Both the position numbers and the translations under genes were made by a program. Positions 8,621 to 19,044 of a stretch of 64,000 bases of DNA are shown piece after piece. Within the stretch, counting starts at the first letter, position 1. Each line of letters begins with the position of its first letter. The notes below the pieces were generated by a model. The model saw nothing but the letters and a program-made list of their open reading frames with translations. It ran no database searches and had not been told where the DNA came from. The stretch is from an uncultured Steroidobacter sp. (lineage in GTDB: Bacteria; Pseudomonadota; Gammaproteobacteria; Steroidobacterales; Steroidobacteraceae), in NCBI RefSeq assembly GCF_937958065.1, contig NZ_CALFXI010000061.1, positions 79,865 to 143,864 of the forward strand, in the 5' to 3' direction.

Positions 8621-8979
8621 CGGGCCCGATCCTCGCCGCGCGTCAGGCGTAGATAGGCGATCAACAGAACAAACAACAGGAACGCGACGATCAGGCACAC
8701 GCCGGCCCAAGCGCGCCCGGCGGGATTGGCGACCGCTTCGGTGATCGCCACGATCAGAAACGGCGTGACCGCCAGCGACATCCAGGCGTAGGTGCGCCGA
8801 TGGCCCGCCCACAGGCGCGGCAGCGCGATCAACAAAGGCAATGTCAGTACCACGATCAGCACCGCGTCGGCGATGGAAAAACCGGTCTGCACACGCCAGG
8901 CGATCAGCGTCGCGATCAGGATGCCGATGGTCGAAACGACCACGATGCGCGTCCGCGCGATCAGGGCTTGATTGATCAA
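8617..8979 (-). CDS. DUF2069 small membrane protein
   Basis: A small inner-membrane protein with four hydrophobic segments (IVVVSTIGILIATLIAW, AVLIVVLTLPLLIALP, WMSLAVTPFLIVAI, AGVCLIVAFLLFVLLIAYL), matching the size and layout of DUF2069. The start is uncertain. I propose TTG at 8979 (120 aa), 11 nt after the wrbA stop; the frame stays open to 9093, but that part would overlap wrbA out of frame and is not conserved in character. Coupling to wrbA is common in proteobacteria. Function unknown. Confidence 0.75.
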   Translation of the reverse strand: MINQALIARTRIVVVSTIGILIATLIAWRVQTGFSIADAVLIVVLTLPLLIALPRLWAGHRRTYAWMSLAVTPFLIVAITEAVANPAGRAWAGVCLIVAFLLFVLLIAYLRLTRGEDRAR

Positions 8980-8989
8980 GATCGTGCGC

Positions 8990-9580
8990 TCAACGGGACA
9001 AACGGACCGCGAGCTCGGCGACTCGCTTGCCGAGCAGTGCAGCCAGCAGCCGTTCGTCGTCGGTGAGCTTGCCCGCGGCGAGGCCGGCGACATGACTGGC
9101 GCCGTACGGCGAACCGCCGGAGCGAGTGTGCGTGAGCGCCGGTTCGGTGTAAGGCAACCCGACGATATACATGCCGTGATGGATCAACGGCATCATCATG
9201 CTGAGCAGCGTCGTTTCCTGGCCGCCATGCATGGTCTGCGTGGAAGTGAACACTGCGGCCGGTTTGTTGGCGAGCGCGCCGCTGGCCCACAACGCGCTGG
9301 TGCCGTCCAGAAAATACTTCAGCGGCGCAGCCATGTTGCCGAATCGTGTCGGACTGCCCAACACCAAACCGTCACATTCACGCAGGTCCTCGTGCGTGGC
9401 GAACGGCGGCCCTTCGCTCGGCACCGGCGGCTCCGGTTGCTCGATCACCGTGGTGACTTGCGGAACCGTGCGCAATCTGGCCGTTGCGCCGGGTACCGAC
9501 TCGATGCCCCGGCACACTTGCCGGGCCAGCTCGGCAGTCGTGCCTTTGCGTGAATAAAACAAAACCAGGATTTCAGCCAT
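8990..9580 (-). CDS. wrbA: WrbA-type NAD(P)H:quinone oxidoreductase
   Basis: A 196-residue flavodoxin-fold protein that binds FMN and reduces quinones with two electrons, thought to limit redox cycling. The phosphate loop is SRKGTTAELA near residue 10. GSPTRFGNMAAPLKYFLD and TSTQTMHGGQETTL are WrbA hallmarks, and YGASHVAG is near the C-terminus. Length is normal. The downstream DUF2069 gene follows within about 10 nt. Confidence 0.93.
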   Translation of the reverse strand: MAEILVLFYSRKGTTAELARQVCRGIESVPGATARLRTVPQVTTVIEQPEPPVPSEGPPFATHEDLRECDGLVLGSPTRFGNMAAPLKYFLDGTSALWASGALANKPAAVFTSTQTMHGGQETTLLSMMMPLIHHGMYIVGLPYTEPALTHTRSGGSPYGASHVAGLAAGKLTDDERLLAALLGKRVAELAVRLSR

Positions 9581-9680
9581 GCGCGCGATTGCTCCGAAAA
9601 GGCTTCGCTGCGCGCGTCATGTGGGTGGAATGCAACGCGAGCCACGCAGTCGAGGCGCGTGCATTGTATTCAGGTGCTCC

Positions 9681-9709
9681 TTGACGGTGTAGATTGCGAT
9701 TGCTACGGT
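9681..9709 (+). promoter_or_regulatory. Sigma70-like promoter of the lipoprotein gene
   Basis: TTGACG (9681-9686), a 17-nt spacer and TACGGT (9704-9709) lie 17 nt before the ATG of the lipoprotein gene. The -35 box is close to consensus and the -10 is weaker. The implied leader is very short. Confidence 0.45.
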
Positions 9710-9726
9710 CGATTGAAAAAATCGCC

Positions 9727-10053
9727 ATGGTAAGTCAGTCATTCCTTCGTTGTTTGGCGTTACTCATGCTCGGCATGGGCCTAAGCGTGGGCGTGTCTGG
9801 CTGCGCCGGCGCTCCGGTCCAGGAGATGAGCAATGCCCGCCAGGCCATCAAGGCGGCACGCGAGGCCGCCGGTCCTTCGAGCGCCGCGCCGCCTTCCCTG
9901 ATCGAAGCCGAGTCCTTGTTGAACAGCGCCGAGGACAACCTGCAGAAGCGCGCTTACAAACAAGCCCGCCGGGATGCGATCGCCGCCCGCGGCAAGGCCG
10001 CCGAGGCGCTCAGCTCCACCCGTACTGCCGACGATCGTAACGGCGCCAGCTGA
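9727..10053 (+). CDS. DUF4398-like small lipoprotein
   Basis: A 108-residue protein starting MVSQSFLRCLALLMLGMGLS, with a lipobox ending VSGC at C26, so probably a membrane-anchored lipoprotein. The mature part is one or two Ala-rich helices (MSNARQAIKAAREAA, SAEDNLQKRAYKQARRDAI) with the character of DUF4398. I prefer the ATG at 9727 to the upstream 9694 because it gives a compact signal peptide. It is followed 25 bp later by the acylphosphatase gene. Role unknown; envelope structure is an inference from family context. Confidence 0.8.
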   Translation: MVSQSFLRCLALLMLGMGLSVGVSGCAGAPVQEMSNARQAIKAAREAAGPSSAAPPSLIEAESLLNSAEDNLQKRAYKQARRDAIAARGKAAEALSSTRTADDRNGAS

Positions 10054-10078
10054 TCGGTCTGCGGTTATCATTGCCGCG

Positions 10079-10366
10079 ATGTCGACTCTCATCGCACGAC
10101 GTTGCTTCGTTTCCGGCCGGGTTCAGGGCGTGTTCTATCGCGCCTCCACGCGTCAGAAGGCCACCGAGCTGGGCTGCGCCGGCTATGCACGCAATCTGCC
10201 CGACGGGCGGGTGGAAGTGCTGGCAGTCGGTGAGCCGCAAGCGGTGCAGGGCCTGCTCGACTGGCTCTGGCGCGGCTCGCCTGCTTCGGATGTGAAGCTC
10301 GTGGAAGTACAGGAAGTGGTGCTCGAGGAGCTCGAGGACCTGCCGGTGGGCTTCGCGCAGCGCTGA
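10079..10366 (+). CDS. acyP: Acylphosphatase
   Basis: A 95-residue cytosolic enzyme that hydrolyses acyl phosphates. The signature RVQGVFYRAST contains the phosphate-binding Arg, and GYARNLPDGRVEV contains the catalytic Asn. Length is typical (about 90-100). The ATG at 10079 is the start that gives the standard N-terminus; the longer frame overlaps the lipoprotein gene. It converges on the lytic transglycosylase gene with 5 bp between stops. Confidence 0.95.
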   Translation: MSTLIARRCFVSGRVQGVFYRASTRQKATELGCAGYARNLPDGRVEVLAVGEPQAVQGLLDWLWRGSPASDVKLVEVQEVVLEELEDLPVGFAQR

Positions 10367-10371
10367 GATCG

Positions 10372-10938
10372 CTAGCGGTACTGCCAGCGATCGGCCAGTC
10401 TCACCAGCACCAGGTCGGCGTAGTTGCGACGCCCGACACTGCCGTTGTAGCGCGCCAGCGCCTTGGTGTAGTCGCCCTTCTCCCGCTCCAGGTAGAACTT
10501 CAGGATGGTGCAGCCCATGCGCACGTTCTGCGGGATGCGCACCAGTTCCTGGTTGGTCATGCCGAGTTGATTGGGCCAGAACGGCATCACCTGCATCAGC
10601 CCGACCGCGCCCGCCGAGGACACCGCCCAGCGATCGAAGCGGCTTTCGACGTCGATGACGGCCATCACCAGGCCGGGCGGCAACTGCAGACGGCGCGCTT
10701 CGCAGAACACGTGATGCAGGATCTGCTCGCGTTCCGTCTCGTCCTTCACCAGCTTGAGCAGCTTCGGCTCCATGGCCGCGCGCCACACCTTCTTTTCGAA
10801 TTCGTCTTCGAAGCAGGGCGCCTCGGCGAGGGTCTTCTGCAGGAATCGGCCGAGCGCAGGATCCTGCTGCCGATCGGCCAGAGCGGGCAGGGCAAGCAGA
10901 CTCAACAGTGTCAGGAACAGGCAGCGCAGTGCAGTCAC
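10372..10938 (-). CDS. Exported SLT-type lytic transglycosylase
   Basis: A 188-residue periplasmic muramidase-like enzyme that cleaves glycan strands of peptidoglycan to 1,6-anhydro ends. A signal peptide (MTALRCLFLTLLSLLALPAL) covers about residues 1-21. The SLT domain runs from about 85 to the end, with catalytic E98 in IDVESRFDRWA and the following SAGAVGLMQVMP and ALARYNG motifs. It is short compared with Slt70, being the signal peptide, a helical linker and the lysozyme-like domain. The 246 bp upstream to pssA hold divergent promoters; TATCAT near 10980 is a possible -10 for this gene. No other feature is seen there. Confidence 0.9.
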   Translation of the reverse strand: MTALRCLFLTLLSLLALPALADRQQDPALGRFLQKTLAEAPCFEDEFEKKVWRAAMEPKLLKLVKDETEREQILHHVFCEARRLQLPPGLVMAVIDVESRFDRWAVSSAGAVGLMQVMPFWPNQLGMTNQELVRIPQNVRMGCTILKFYLEREKGDYTKALARYNGSVGRRNYADLVLVRLADRWQYR

Positions 10939-11184
10939 TCTTCGACCGTGTATGTTGTGCGCGTTGCGGGCCGCACAATATCATGCGCGCAAACAGCGAT
11001 AGATCGAGCGCGTCACACCCGCCAGCCGTTCGTCGATTCAGGGAAAGGCGGAACCTGACGCGTGTCGGCACATTCATCCAGCATCCGCCGTTCCGAGGAC
11101 CGGTGCCGGGCAGGATGCCCGAATGCAGCGGACACATGGCCCCGTGCCTGACGGACTCGCCTCAACAGGACTGCCCGAAAACAC

Positions 11185-11979
11185 ATGAGTGCCGAATATC
11201 ACAATAGCGACGTCGAGCAGCCGGCCGAGAGCCAGCGGCCGAGCCGGGGCGTGTACTGGTTGCCCAACCTGTTCACCACCGGCACGCTATTCGGCGGCTT
11301 CTACGCGATCGTGGCGGCCATCGACGGCAATTTCTCCAACGCCGGCATCGCCATTTTCGTGGCCATGATCGCCGACGGCCTGGATGGCCGCGTCGCGCGC
11401 TGGACCAACACCCAGAGCGACTTCGGCAAGGAGTACGACAGTCTTTGCGACATGGTCGCCTTCGGCCTCGCCCCGGCCATCGTCGTGTACCAGTGGGGCA
11501 TCGAGCGCATCTACGGCTACGGCAAGTTCTGGGGCCGCTTCGGCTGGCTGGCCTGCTTCTTCTTTGCGGTCGCGGCGGCGCTGCGCCTGGCCCGCTTCAA
11601 TGCTCGCGCCGCCAGCGCCGACAAGCGCTACTTCGAAGGGCTGCCGAGCCCGTCGGCGGCGGCCACGGTCGCCAGTTTCATCTGGCTGGTCAGCGAATTT
11701 CCCGTCACCGGCCTGCCGGCGCTGGCGCTGGCGTTCAGCATCACCATCTGCAGCGGCGCGCTGATGGTCAGCAAGTTCTCCTACTGGAGCGGCAAGGAAC
11801 TGAACATGCGGGGCCGCATCCCCTGGGTGTACGCCGCGCTGATCCCATTGATTTATGTGCTCATCTCGCTCGCGCCGGTCTCGTTGTTCACCTTGTTCGG
11901 GCTGTACGCGGCGTCCGCGCCGCTGCACTGGGTGTGGCGGAAACTGACTCGGAAGAAGCGGGTCGCGGAAAGCCCCTGA
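11185..11979 (+). CDS. pssA: CDP-diacylglycerol-serine O-phosphatidyltransferase
   Basis: A 264-residue integral membrane enzyme making phosphatidylserine, the precursor of phosphatidylethanolamine. It has the full CDP-alcohol transferase pattern, DGLDGRVARWTN ... SDFGKEYDSLCD (D-x2-D-G-x2-A-R-x8-G-x3-D-x3-D). WLPNLFTTGTLFGGFYA at the N-terminus and RLARFNA later are typical of the type II (Bacillus-like) PssA. About seven to eight hydrophobic helices follow. The hydrophilic N-terminal 25 residues are cytosolic. It lies alone on the plus strand, 72 bp before the uracil-DNA glycosylase gene. Confidence 0.95.
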   Translation: MSAEYHNSDVEQPAESQRPSRGVYWLPNLFTTGTLFGGFYAIVAAIDGNFSNAGIAIFVAMIADGLDGRVARWTNTQSDFGKEYDSLCDMVAFGLAPAIVVYQWGIERIYGYGKFWGRFGWLACFFFAVAAALRLARFNARAASADKRYFEGLPSPSAAATVASFIWLVSEFPVTGLPALALAFSITICSGALMVSKFSYWSGKELNMRGRIPWVYAALIPLIYVLISLAPVSLFTLFGLYAASAPLHWVWRKLTRKKRVAESP

Positions 11980-12051
11980 GGATTGCCGATGGTCTCGCGG
12001 GGCCGGGGCCGGTAAGCTTCCCCCATAACCATCTACAGCGCATCGTTCCGC

Positions 12052-12822
12052 ATGGACTCCCGCCGCCTTGCCTACCTGAAGGCACTCGAAATCGACGTCT
12101 GGGAACGTCGAGACGGCAGCGCGCGCCTGGCGGTTGCGCCAGTGGAGGCGGTCGCCGCCCCGATGGTCTCGGCTCCAGTGCTGAGTGCCGTGCCCGAGCC
12201 GGCGGTCGAGTCGAAAGTCGTCGCTCCCGGCGATGATGCCGGTGTGTCGAAGCTGGGTTGGGACGAGCTTGCAACCGCGGTGCTCTCGTGCACGAAGTGC
12301 CCGTTGCACGCCACGCGCACCAATGGCGTCTTCGGGGTCGGCAATCGCAGCGCCCGTTGGATGATCATCGGTGAGGCCCCCGGGGCGGACGAAGACCGCC
12401 AGGGCGAGCCGTTCGTGGGGCGCGCCGGCCAGTTGCTGAACGCCATGCTGAAGGCGGTCGGCCTGGCCAGGGAACAGGTGTTCATTGCCAACATTCTGAA
12501 ATCGCGACCGCCCAACAACCGCGACCCCAAGCCCGAAGAAGTGCGCGCCTGCCTTCCTTATCTGTATCGACAGATCGAGCTGGTGAATCCGGCGCTGATC
12601 CTGTGCGTCGGGCGCATCGCCGCGCAGACCCTGCTCGATGTCGACACGCCGATCGGCAAGCTGCGCGGCGTCGTGCATAGAATTGCAACCAACCGGCCGA
12701 TGGTGGTCACCTATCACCCGGCTTACCTGTTACGCAGTCCGGTGGAGAAGCGCAAATCATGGGCCGATCTGTTATTGGCCATGCGTACCTACGAGACGTT
12801 GCAAAGTGGGGCAATGGCGTGA
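12052..12822 (+). CDS. Family 4 (Fe-S) uracil-DNA glycosylase
   Basis: A 256-residue DNA repair enzyme excising uracil. Residues 1-65 are a variable Ala/Val/Pro-rich leader. From about 70 the type-4 UDG core is clear: four cysteines C80, C83, C167 and C185 spaced as the [4Fe-4S] ligands, motif GEAPGADEDRQGEPFVG, and the second motif VTYHPAYLLR. Some annotations call this family a phage SPO1 polymerase-related protein. The stop is fused to the next start (GTGA), so translation of rimI is probably coupled. Confidence 0.93.
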   Translation: MDSRRLAYLKALEIDVWERRDGSARLAVAPVEAVAAPMVSAPVLSAVPEPAVESKVVAPGDDAGVSKLGWDELATAVLSCTKCPLHATRTNGVFGVGNRSARWMIIGEAPGADEDRQGEPFVGRAGQLLNAMLKAVGLAREQVFIANILKSRPPNNRDPKPEEVRACLPYLYRQIELVNPALILCVGRIAAQTLLDVDTPIGKLRGVVHRIATNRPMVVTYHPAYLLRSPVEKRKSWADLLLAMRTYETLQSGAMA

Positions 12823-13304
12823 GCGCCGAAATCGACCGTAGCGCGCTGTATCAAGCGGTCCGCTTCCGGCCGATGACGCTGGTCGATGTTCCCGCGGTGG
12901 TGACGGTCGAGCGCGCTTCGTACCTGTTTCCCTGGAGCGAAGGCGTGTTTCGCGACTGCGTGCGCGTGGGCTATTTGTGCCGGGTGGTCGAGTTCGAAGG
13001 CCAGGTGGCCGGTTACGGCATCATGTCCTATGGCGCCGGCGAAGCTCACATTCTGAACATCTGCATTCGTAACGATCTGCGCGGTGCCGGTATCGGCCGG
13101 CGTTTGATGGATTTCCTGCTCGGCCGCGCCCGCGAAGCCGAGATGCAGGACGTGTTCCTCGAAGTACGCCCGTCCAATCCGGTCGCCATCAAGCTGTACG
13201 AGTCGCTGGGTTTCGTCAAAGTCGGCGTCCGCAAAGCTTATTACCAGGCCGCGGGCGGCCGCGAAGACGCGCTGGTGTACAAGCGCGTGCTGAGCAATCC
13301 CTGA
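12819..13304 (+). CDS. rimI: Ribosomal protein bS18-alanine N-acetyltransferase
   Basis: A 161-residue GNAT-fold enzyme that acetylates the N-terminal Ala of S18. Acetyl-CoA binding motif A is visible as RNDLRGAGIGRRLMDFLL, preceded by AHILNICIR, with NPVAIKLYESLGF and the C-terminal RKAYY as in RimI. I chose the GTG at 12819, overlapping the glycosylase stop by 4 nt; an ATG at 12873 would remove conserved residues. In many relatives rimI follows tsaB or this same glycosylase. Confidence 0.92.
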   Translation: MSAEIDRSALYQAVRFRPMTLVDVPAVVTVERASYLFPWSEGVFRDCVRVGYLCRVVEFEGQVAGYGIMSYGAGEAHILNICIRNDLRGAGIGRRLMDFLLGRAREAEMQDVFLEVRPSNPVAIKLYESLGFVKVGVRKAYYQAAGGREDALVYKRVLSNP

Positions 13305-13409
13305 ATCGCCGACCCGGGTCATTGCCCGTCCTTGTGACCCAGGCCCGGCTTTGCCGGCGGGGCGTGTGTATCGTCGAAAGCCGACACGGATCACAGGCGG
13401 ACGGGCTCG

Positions 13410-14144
13410 ATGCACGCTCTCGCTGCTCCAGAAAAACAACCGGCCCTGCTGGGCACGGCGCGCACTCTGCTGATCATGCTGATCGCCGCCGATGTGGCGT
13501 TCATCGTGCTGCACGTGATCTACGTCGAGACCGGACTGCTGCGGGGCCGGCCGTTTTCGCTGGAAGCCGACAATGGCGTGCCGGAAGCCTATCAATACGT
13601 CAAACAATTCTGGGTCGCGCTGTGCATGCTCGGCCTGTTCCGCCGCACGCGCGAGCTGAGTTATATCGGTGTGGCCGTGGTCTTCACCTTCCTGCTGCTG
13701 GACGACGCGTTCCAGTTTCACGAGCATTTCGGTAAGTGGCTGGCTGCGCAGTATTCGCTGCCGGTGGCCTTCGGCCTGCGTCCGGACGACATTGGCGAAC
13801 TGCTGTTCGCCGCCTTGGTGGGCGGCGTGACCGCGCTGTTGATCGGCTTCGGCTACTGGCGGGGCGGGCCGGATGCACGCATCGTGACGCGCGACATCTC
13901 CGTCCTCATTCTGTTGCTTGCCGGGCTCGGCGTGGGCGTGGATGTCATCCATGTCGTCAGCTATTACAAGGCGCCGCTGCTGGCCCAGTTCCTGCTGATG
14001 CTGGAGGACGGCGGCGAGATGCTGGTGGTGAGCGTGACCGCGGCCTACACGTTCAATGTCCTGATTCACGGAGGGCGTGCGCCCGTGGACTTGTGGGATA
14101 TCATGCGCAACTTTGCCAGCCAACGCTTGCTCCGCCGCGCCTGA
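13410..14144 (+). CDS. Unrecognised polytopic membrane protein with DDxFxxHExxG motif
   Basis: A 244-residue protein with about six hydrophobic helices and no signal peptide. Several charged residues lie within or next to membrane segments: LLLDDAFQFHEHFGK after the third helix, DDIGEL before the fourth, VDVIHVV in the fifth and LEDGGEML before the sixth. Clusters of Asp, Glu and His at helix ends suggest a metal site or an intramembrane enzyme, but I cannot name the family. It stands alone between rimI (105 bp) and prfC (40 bp), all on the plus strand. The Arg-rich C-terminus is probably cytosolic. Confidence 0.8.
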   Translation: MHALAAPEKQPALLGTARTLLIMLIAADVAFIVLHVIYVETGLLRGRPFSLEADNGVPEAYQYVKQFWVALCMLGLFRRTRELSYIGVAVVFTFLLLDDAFQFHEHFGKWLAAQYSLPVAFGLRPDDIGELLFAALVGGVTALLIGFGYWRGGPDARIVTRDISVLILLLAGLGVGVDVIHVVSYYKAPLLAQFLLMLEDGGEMLVVSVTAAYTFNVLIHGGRAPVDLWDIMRNFASQRLLRRA

Positions 14145-14184
14145 CACCGTCCGTAGGTGGTCCGCGCGTCGGTGCGGAACCACC

Positions 14185-15798
<1,614 letters not shown>

Positions 15799-15812
15799 CC
15801 AATCAGGCAGAC

Positions 15813-17108
15813 ATGAAGTCACCGCTCATCACCAAGAAAGTGTTCGCCTGGGCGCTCTACGACTGGGCGAACTCGTCCTTTGCGACCACGGTGATGGTCG
15901 TGTTCTTCCCGCTGTTCTTCAAACAGTTCCTGACGCCGGACCAGGACGCGACCACCAGCACCTTCTGGCTGGGCATCGCCAACGGCGTGTCGAGCTTCGT
16001 GCTGGCCATCATGGCGCCGTGGCTGGGGGCCTTGGCGGACCGGGGCGGCAAGCATCTGCGCTTCCTCGCGGCATTCACTGCGATCGGTGTGATTCCGACC
16101 GCGATGCTGGCGTTCGTTGGCGTCGGCGACTGGCAGGCCGCGGCGGTGTTGTTCGCGATCGCCTCGTTGGGCTTCTGGGGCGGGTTGATTTTCTACGACT
16201 CGATGCTGGTGACGGTCGCGCCGGCCGATCGGCTCGATTCGGTCTCGGGCTTCGGTTACGCGATGGGCTATCTCGGTGGCGCGCTGTTGCTCACCGTCAA
16301 CGTGCTGATGTTTGCGAAGCCGGCCCTGTTCGGTCTGGCCAGCCCCGAAGCGGCGATTCGCGCCTCGTTTGTTTCGGTCGCTGTGTGGTGGACACTGTTT
16401 GCGATTCCGCTCTTCAAATCGTACCCGCGGACCGCGGAGCGTGCGCCGGTCGCCGCAGGCAGTGCGTTGCGTGAAGGCTTCCATGAGTTGCTGCGGACGT
16501 TCAAGGACGTCCGCAGGTATCGCCCGGTGATTTTGTTCCTGCTCGCCTACTGGATGTATATCGACGGCGTGAACACCATCATGAAGATGGCGGTGGATTA
16601 CGGCCTGGCGCTCGGCTTCCCCGCAGACAGCCTGATCTCCGGCATCCTGATGATCCAGTTCATCGGCTTCCCGGCAACGCTGCTGTTTGGCGCGCTCGGC
16701 GATCGCATCAGCCCGCTGGTGGGCATTTTCGTCGGCATCGGCGTGTACGCCGCCGTGACCTTCTATGCCGTGTTCATGACCACCGTGGCCGAGTTTTACG
16801 TGATGGCCGCCGCCATCGGCTGCGTGCAGGGCGCAACGCAGGCAATGAGTCGCTCGTACTACGGACGTTTGATTCCGCCGGAGCGTGCCGGCGAGTTCTA
16901 CGGCTTCTACAACATGATGGGCAAATTTGCCGCGGTGCTCGGCCCGCTGCTGATGGCCTTCACGGCGTTGCTCACTGGCAATTCACGGATGGCGATTCTG
17001 TCGGTGGCTGTCTTGTTCGCTGGCGGCGCCATCGTGCTGGTCATCGCCGCACGCGCGACTCGTGGCGTCACGCCTCCAGCTGGTTTACCAGAAACTTCAG
17101 CCGGCTGA
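15813..17108 (+). CDS. UMF1/Atg22-like MFS transporter
   Basis: A 431-residue inner-membrane protein with about 12 hydrophobic helices in two halves. The opening KKVFAWALYDWANSSFATTVM is diagnostic of the UMF1 (Atg22-like) branch of MFS, and WMYIDGVNTIMKMAVDYG opens the second half. In yeast Atg22 exports amino acids from the vacuole; bacterial substrates are unknown. It starts 14 bp after prfC. Its last 41 bp overlap the 3' end of the convergent tgpA gene. Confidence 0.88.
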   Translation: MKSPLITKKVFAWALYDWANSSFATTVMVVFFPLFFKQFLTPDQDATTSTFWLGIANGVSSFVLAIMAPWLGALADRGGKHLRFLAAFTAIGVIPTAMLAFVGVGDWQAAAVLFAIASLGFWGGLIFYDSMLVTVAPADRLDSVSGFGYAMGYLGGALLLTVNVLMFAKPALFGLASPEAAIRASFVSVAVWWTLFAIPLFKSYPRTAERAPVAAGSALREGFHELLRTFKDVRRYRPVILFLLAYWMYIDGVNTIMKMAVDYGLALGFPADSLISGILMIQFIGFPATLLFGALGDRISPLVGIFVGIGVYAAVTFYAVFMTTVAEFYVMAAAIGCVQGATQAMSRSYYGRLIPPERAGEFYGFYNMMGKFAAVLGPLLMAFTALLTGNSRMAILSVAVLFAGGAIVLVIAARATRGVTPPAGLPETSAG

Positions 17109-19044
17109 GCTGAGTCGCCAGCGGCGTCGGGCCGTAACGTAAGCTCACATACACCGATTGCACTTCCGCCAGCCGCGCGGCCAGTTCCGGCCGTGCCTGC
17201 GCCGCGCGCGTGACGTAATCATTTGGCCCTTCGTGCGGCTGGCGTGGCACGCCCAGTTTCGCGAGCTTCCGGCACAACTGCTCATAGACATGCGCGACCG
17301 GGTCGCGCGCCCGCGGCTTGAACTTCCAGGCGAGATACACCGACAGGATGGCGAAGAAGCCGAGCAGGGCGACGATTAAGCCGATCGCCAGATATTCCAG
17401 GCGCGGATTCTTGATGTTGAGCTTCTCCAGCAGCCAGGTCTGCTGAGCTTCGCCGAACTCGACGATCTGGTTGTTCCAGAACGTGCTGGCCGCGTCCCAC
17501 GCCATTCGCAGCTGCGACAACACCGCGCTCTGACGCAGCACTCTGCCTGGAACCTCTTCCTCGGAGGAGATGGCAGCATCCAGGCCGCGCTCGATGCGCT
17601 CGGGCGCGATCGCGGCGGTGGGATCGATGCGCTGCCAGCCGCGGCCTTCCAACCAGACCTCGGACCACGCATGCGCATCGGACTGGCGCACGATGAAATA
17701 GCCGCCCATGGGATTGAATTCGCCGCCCTGATAGCCGGTCACAACGCGGGCCGGAATGCCGGCGGCGCGTGCCATCACGGTGAAGGCCGCCGCGAAGTGT
17801 TCGCAGAAGCCGCGCTTGCTGTTGAACAGAAAGTCGTCGACGGCGTTCTCGTCCAGCGCCGGCGGCTGCAGGGTGTAATAGAACTCTTCGCTGCCGAATT
17901 TGGTGAGCACCGACTGGATGAATGCTTCGTCACTGCCCGCGCTCGCGCGCATCTGGCGAGCGAGCTCGATGGTGCGGGTGTTCCGATTGCGCGGGATGTA
18001 TGTGTCCAGAAGTCGCTGCTCCTTGCGGAGCTCGGTGGTCGTGACGTACGTGGGGGCCGATTCCAGGTCGAACGACGTCAACACGGAAATCTGCGACTGG
18101 CGTGCATAGAGCTGGAAGTCTTCTCCGCGAAAGGCACGCGCGTGATCCCAGCCTGTGACCATATCGAGCGCGAAGATCCAGTTGCGCCTCTGCGGCTCCA
18201 GCGAAATTCGATAGCTGTAGGTGGCCCCGGACGAAGCGATGTGCTGCGGCGTTTCGCGGGCGCCCGTGTAACGCCAGGTGCGTCCGTCGAACTGGTGCAT
18301 CACCGGGCCGCGCCAATACCGTTCGCGCGGTGGTGGCGCTTCACCGTCGAATTTCACGCGAAACGCGATCGCGCTGGACAAGCTCAACTCGGAGACATCG
18401 CCCGGGGTCATCTCCTCGCTCAGACCGGTAATGGCCTGCTGGCGTGCCGGCACTGCCCAGAATTGTCCGGGCAGACGCGGGAAGAATAGAAACAGCAGCG
18501 CGGCCAGCGGCACTGCCTGCAGAAACATTTTTGCCGTCGTCGTGGCCGCTTCGCGGATCGGCATCACCTCGGTCTGATGGATGCGCATCAGCGTCATCGT
18601 CAGCAGTCCCGCCGTGAACAGCATGTACGGCAGTAACAGCATGTTCTGGTTGTAGAGGAAGATGGCGAACAGCGCGAAGTAGGACAGAAACACCACCACG
18701 GTCAGATCGCGGACCGACCGGGTTTCCAGCAGCTTCATGCCGGCCATCACGATCAGCAGGGAGGTGCCGGCGTCGATGCCGTTGAGGGTGCGATAGCCGG
18801 CGAGCACGCCGAGCAGCGCGGCGAACGCGATGCCGGTACAGAGCCACCTCGGTGGCAACGGCCAGTGCTTGATCTCGGCGGTCATCCTGAATGCCGCGGC
18901 GAGCGCGGCGATCAGCATCGTCCAGGCCGCGATGTGACCGAAGTGCGGCGCCACCGCGAGTGCCAGGCTGGCGATGACCCAGACGAGCCGCTGCCCGAGC
19001 GGCGTCAGTTGCTGCAGGTGATTTTCCAGCGTGACGGTGCTCAT
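17068..19044 (-). CDS. tgpA: TgpA-type membrane transglutaminase (DUF3488/transglutaminase/DUF4129)
   Basis: A 658-residue protein. Residues 1 to about 190 form five or six membrane helices (DUF3488). A periplasmic domain carries the transglutaminase-like triad C414 (GFCEHFA), H458 (DAHAWSEVW) and D474 (RIDPTAA). One more helix near 560 precedes a cytosolic DUF4129-like tail. In Pseudomonas TgpA is essential and affects the envelope; the substrate is unknown. The ATG at 19044 overlaps the DUF58 stop by 4 nt (ATGA), so the genes are translationally coupled. A longer frame to 19224 was rejected for that reason. Confidence 0.92.
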   Translation of the reverse strand: MSTVTLENHLQQLTPLGQRLVWVIASLALAVAPHFGHIAAWTMLIAALAAAFRMTAEIKHWPLPPRWLCTGIAFAALLGVLAGYRTLNGIDAGTSLLIVMAGMKLLETRSVRDLTVVVFLSYFALFAIFLYNQNMLLLPYMLFTAGLLTMTLMRIHQTEVMPIREAATTTAKMFLQAVPLAALLFLFFPRLPGQFWAVPARQQAITGLSEEMTPGDVSELSLSSAIAFRVKFDGEAPPPRERYWRGPVMHQFDGRTWRYTGARETPQHIASSGATYSYRISLEPQRRNWIFALDMVTGWDHARAFRGEDFQLYARQSQISVLTSFDLESAPTYVTTTELRKEQRLLDTYIPRNRNTRTIELARQMRASAGSDEAFIQSVLTKFGSEEFYYTLQPPALDENAVDDFLFNSKRGFCEHFAAAFTVMARAAGIPARVVTGYQGGEFNPMGGYFIVRQSDAHAWSEVWLEGRGWQRIDPTAAIAPERIERGLDAAISSEEEVPGRVLRQSAVLSQLRMAWDAASTFWNNQIVEFGEAQQTWLLEKLNIKNPRLEYLAIGLIVALLGFFAILSVYLAWKFKPRARDPVAHVYEQLCRKLAKLGVPRQPHEGPNDYVTRAAQARPELAARLAEVQSVYVSLRYGPTPLATQLSRLKFLVNQLEA

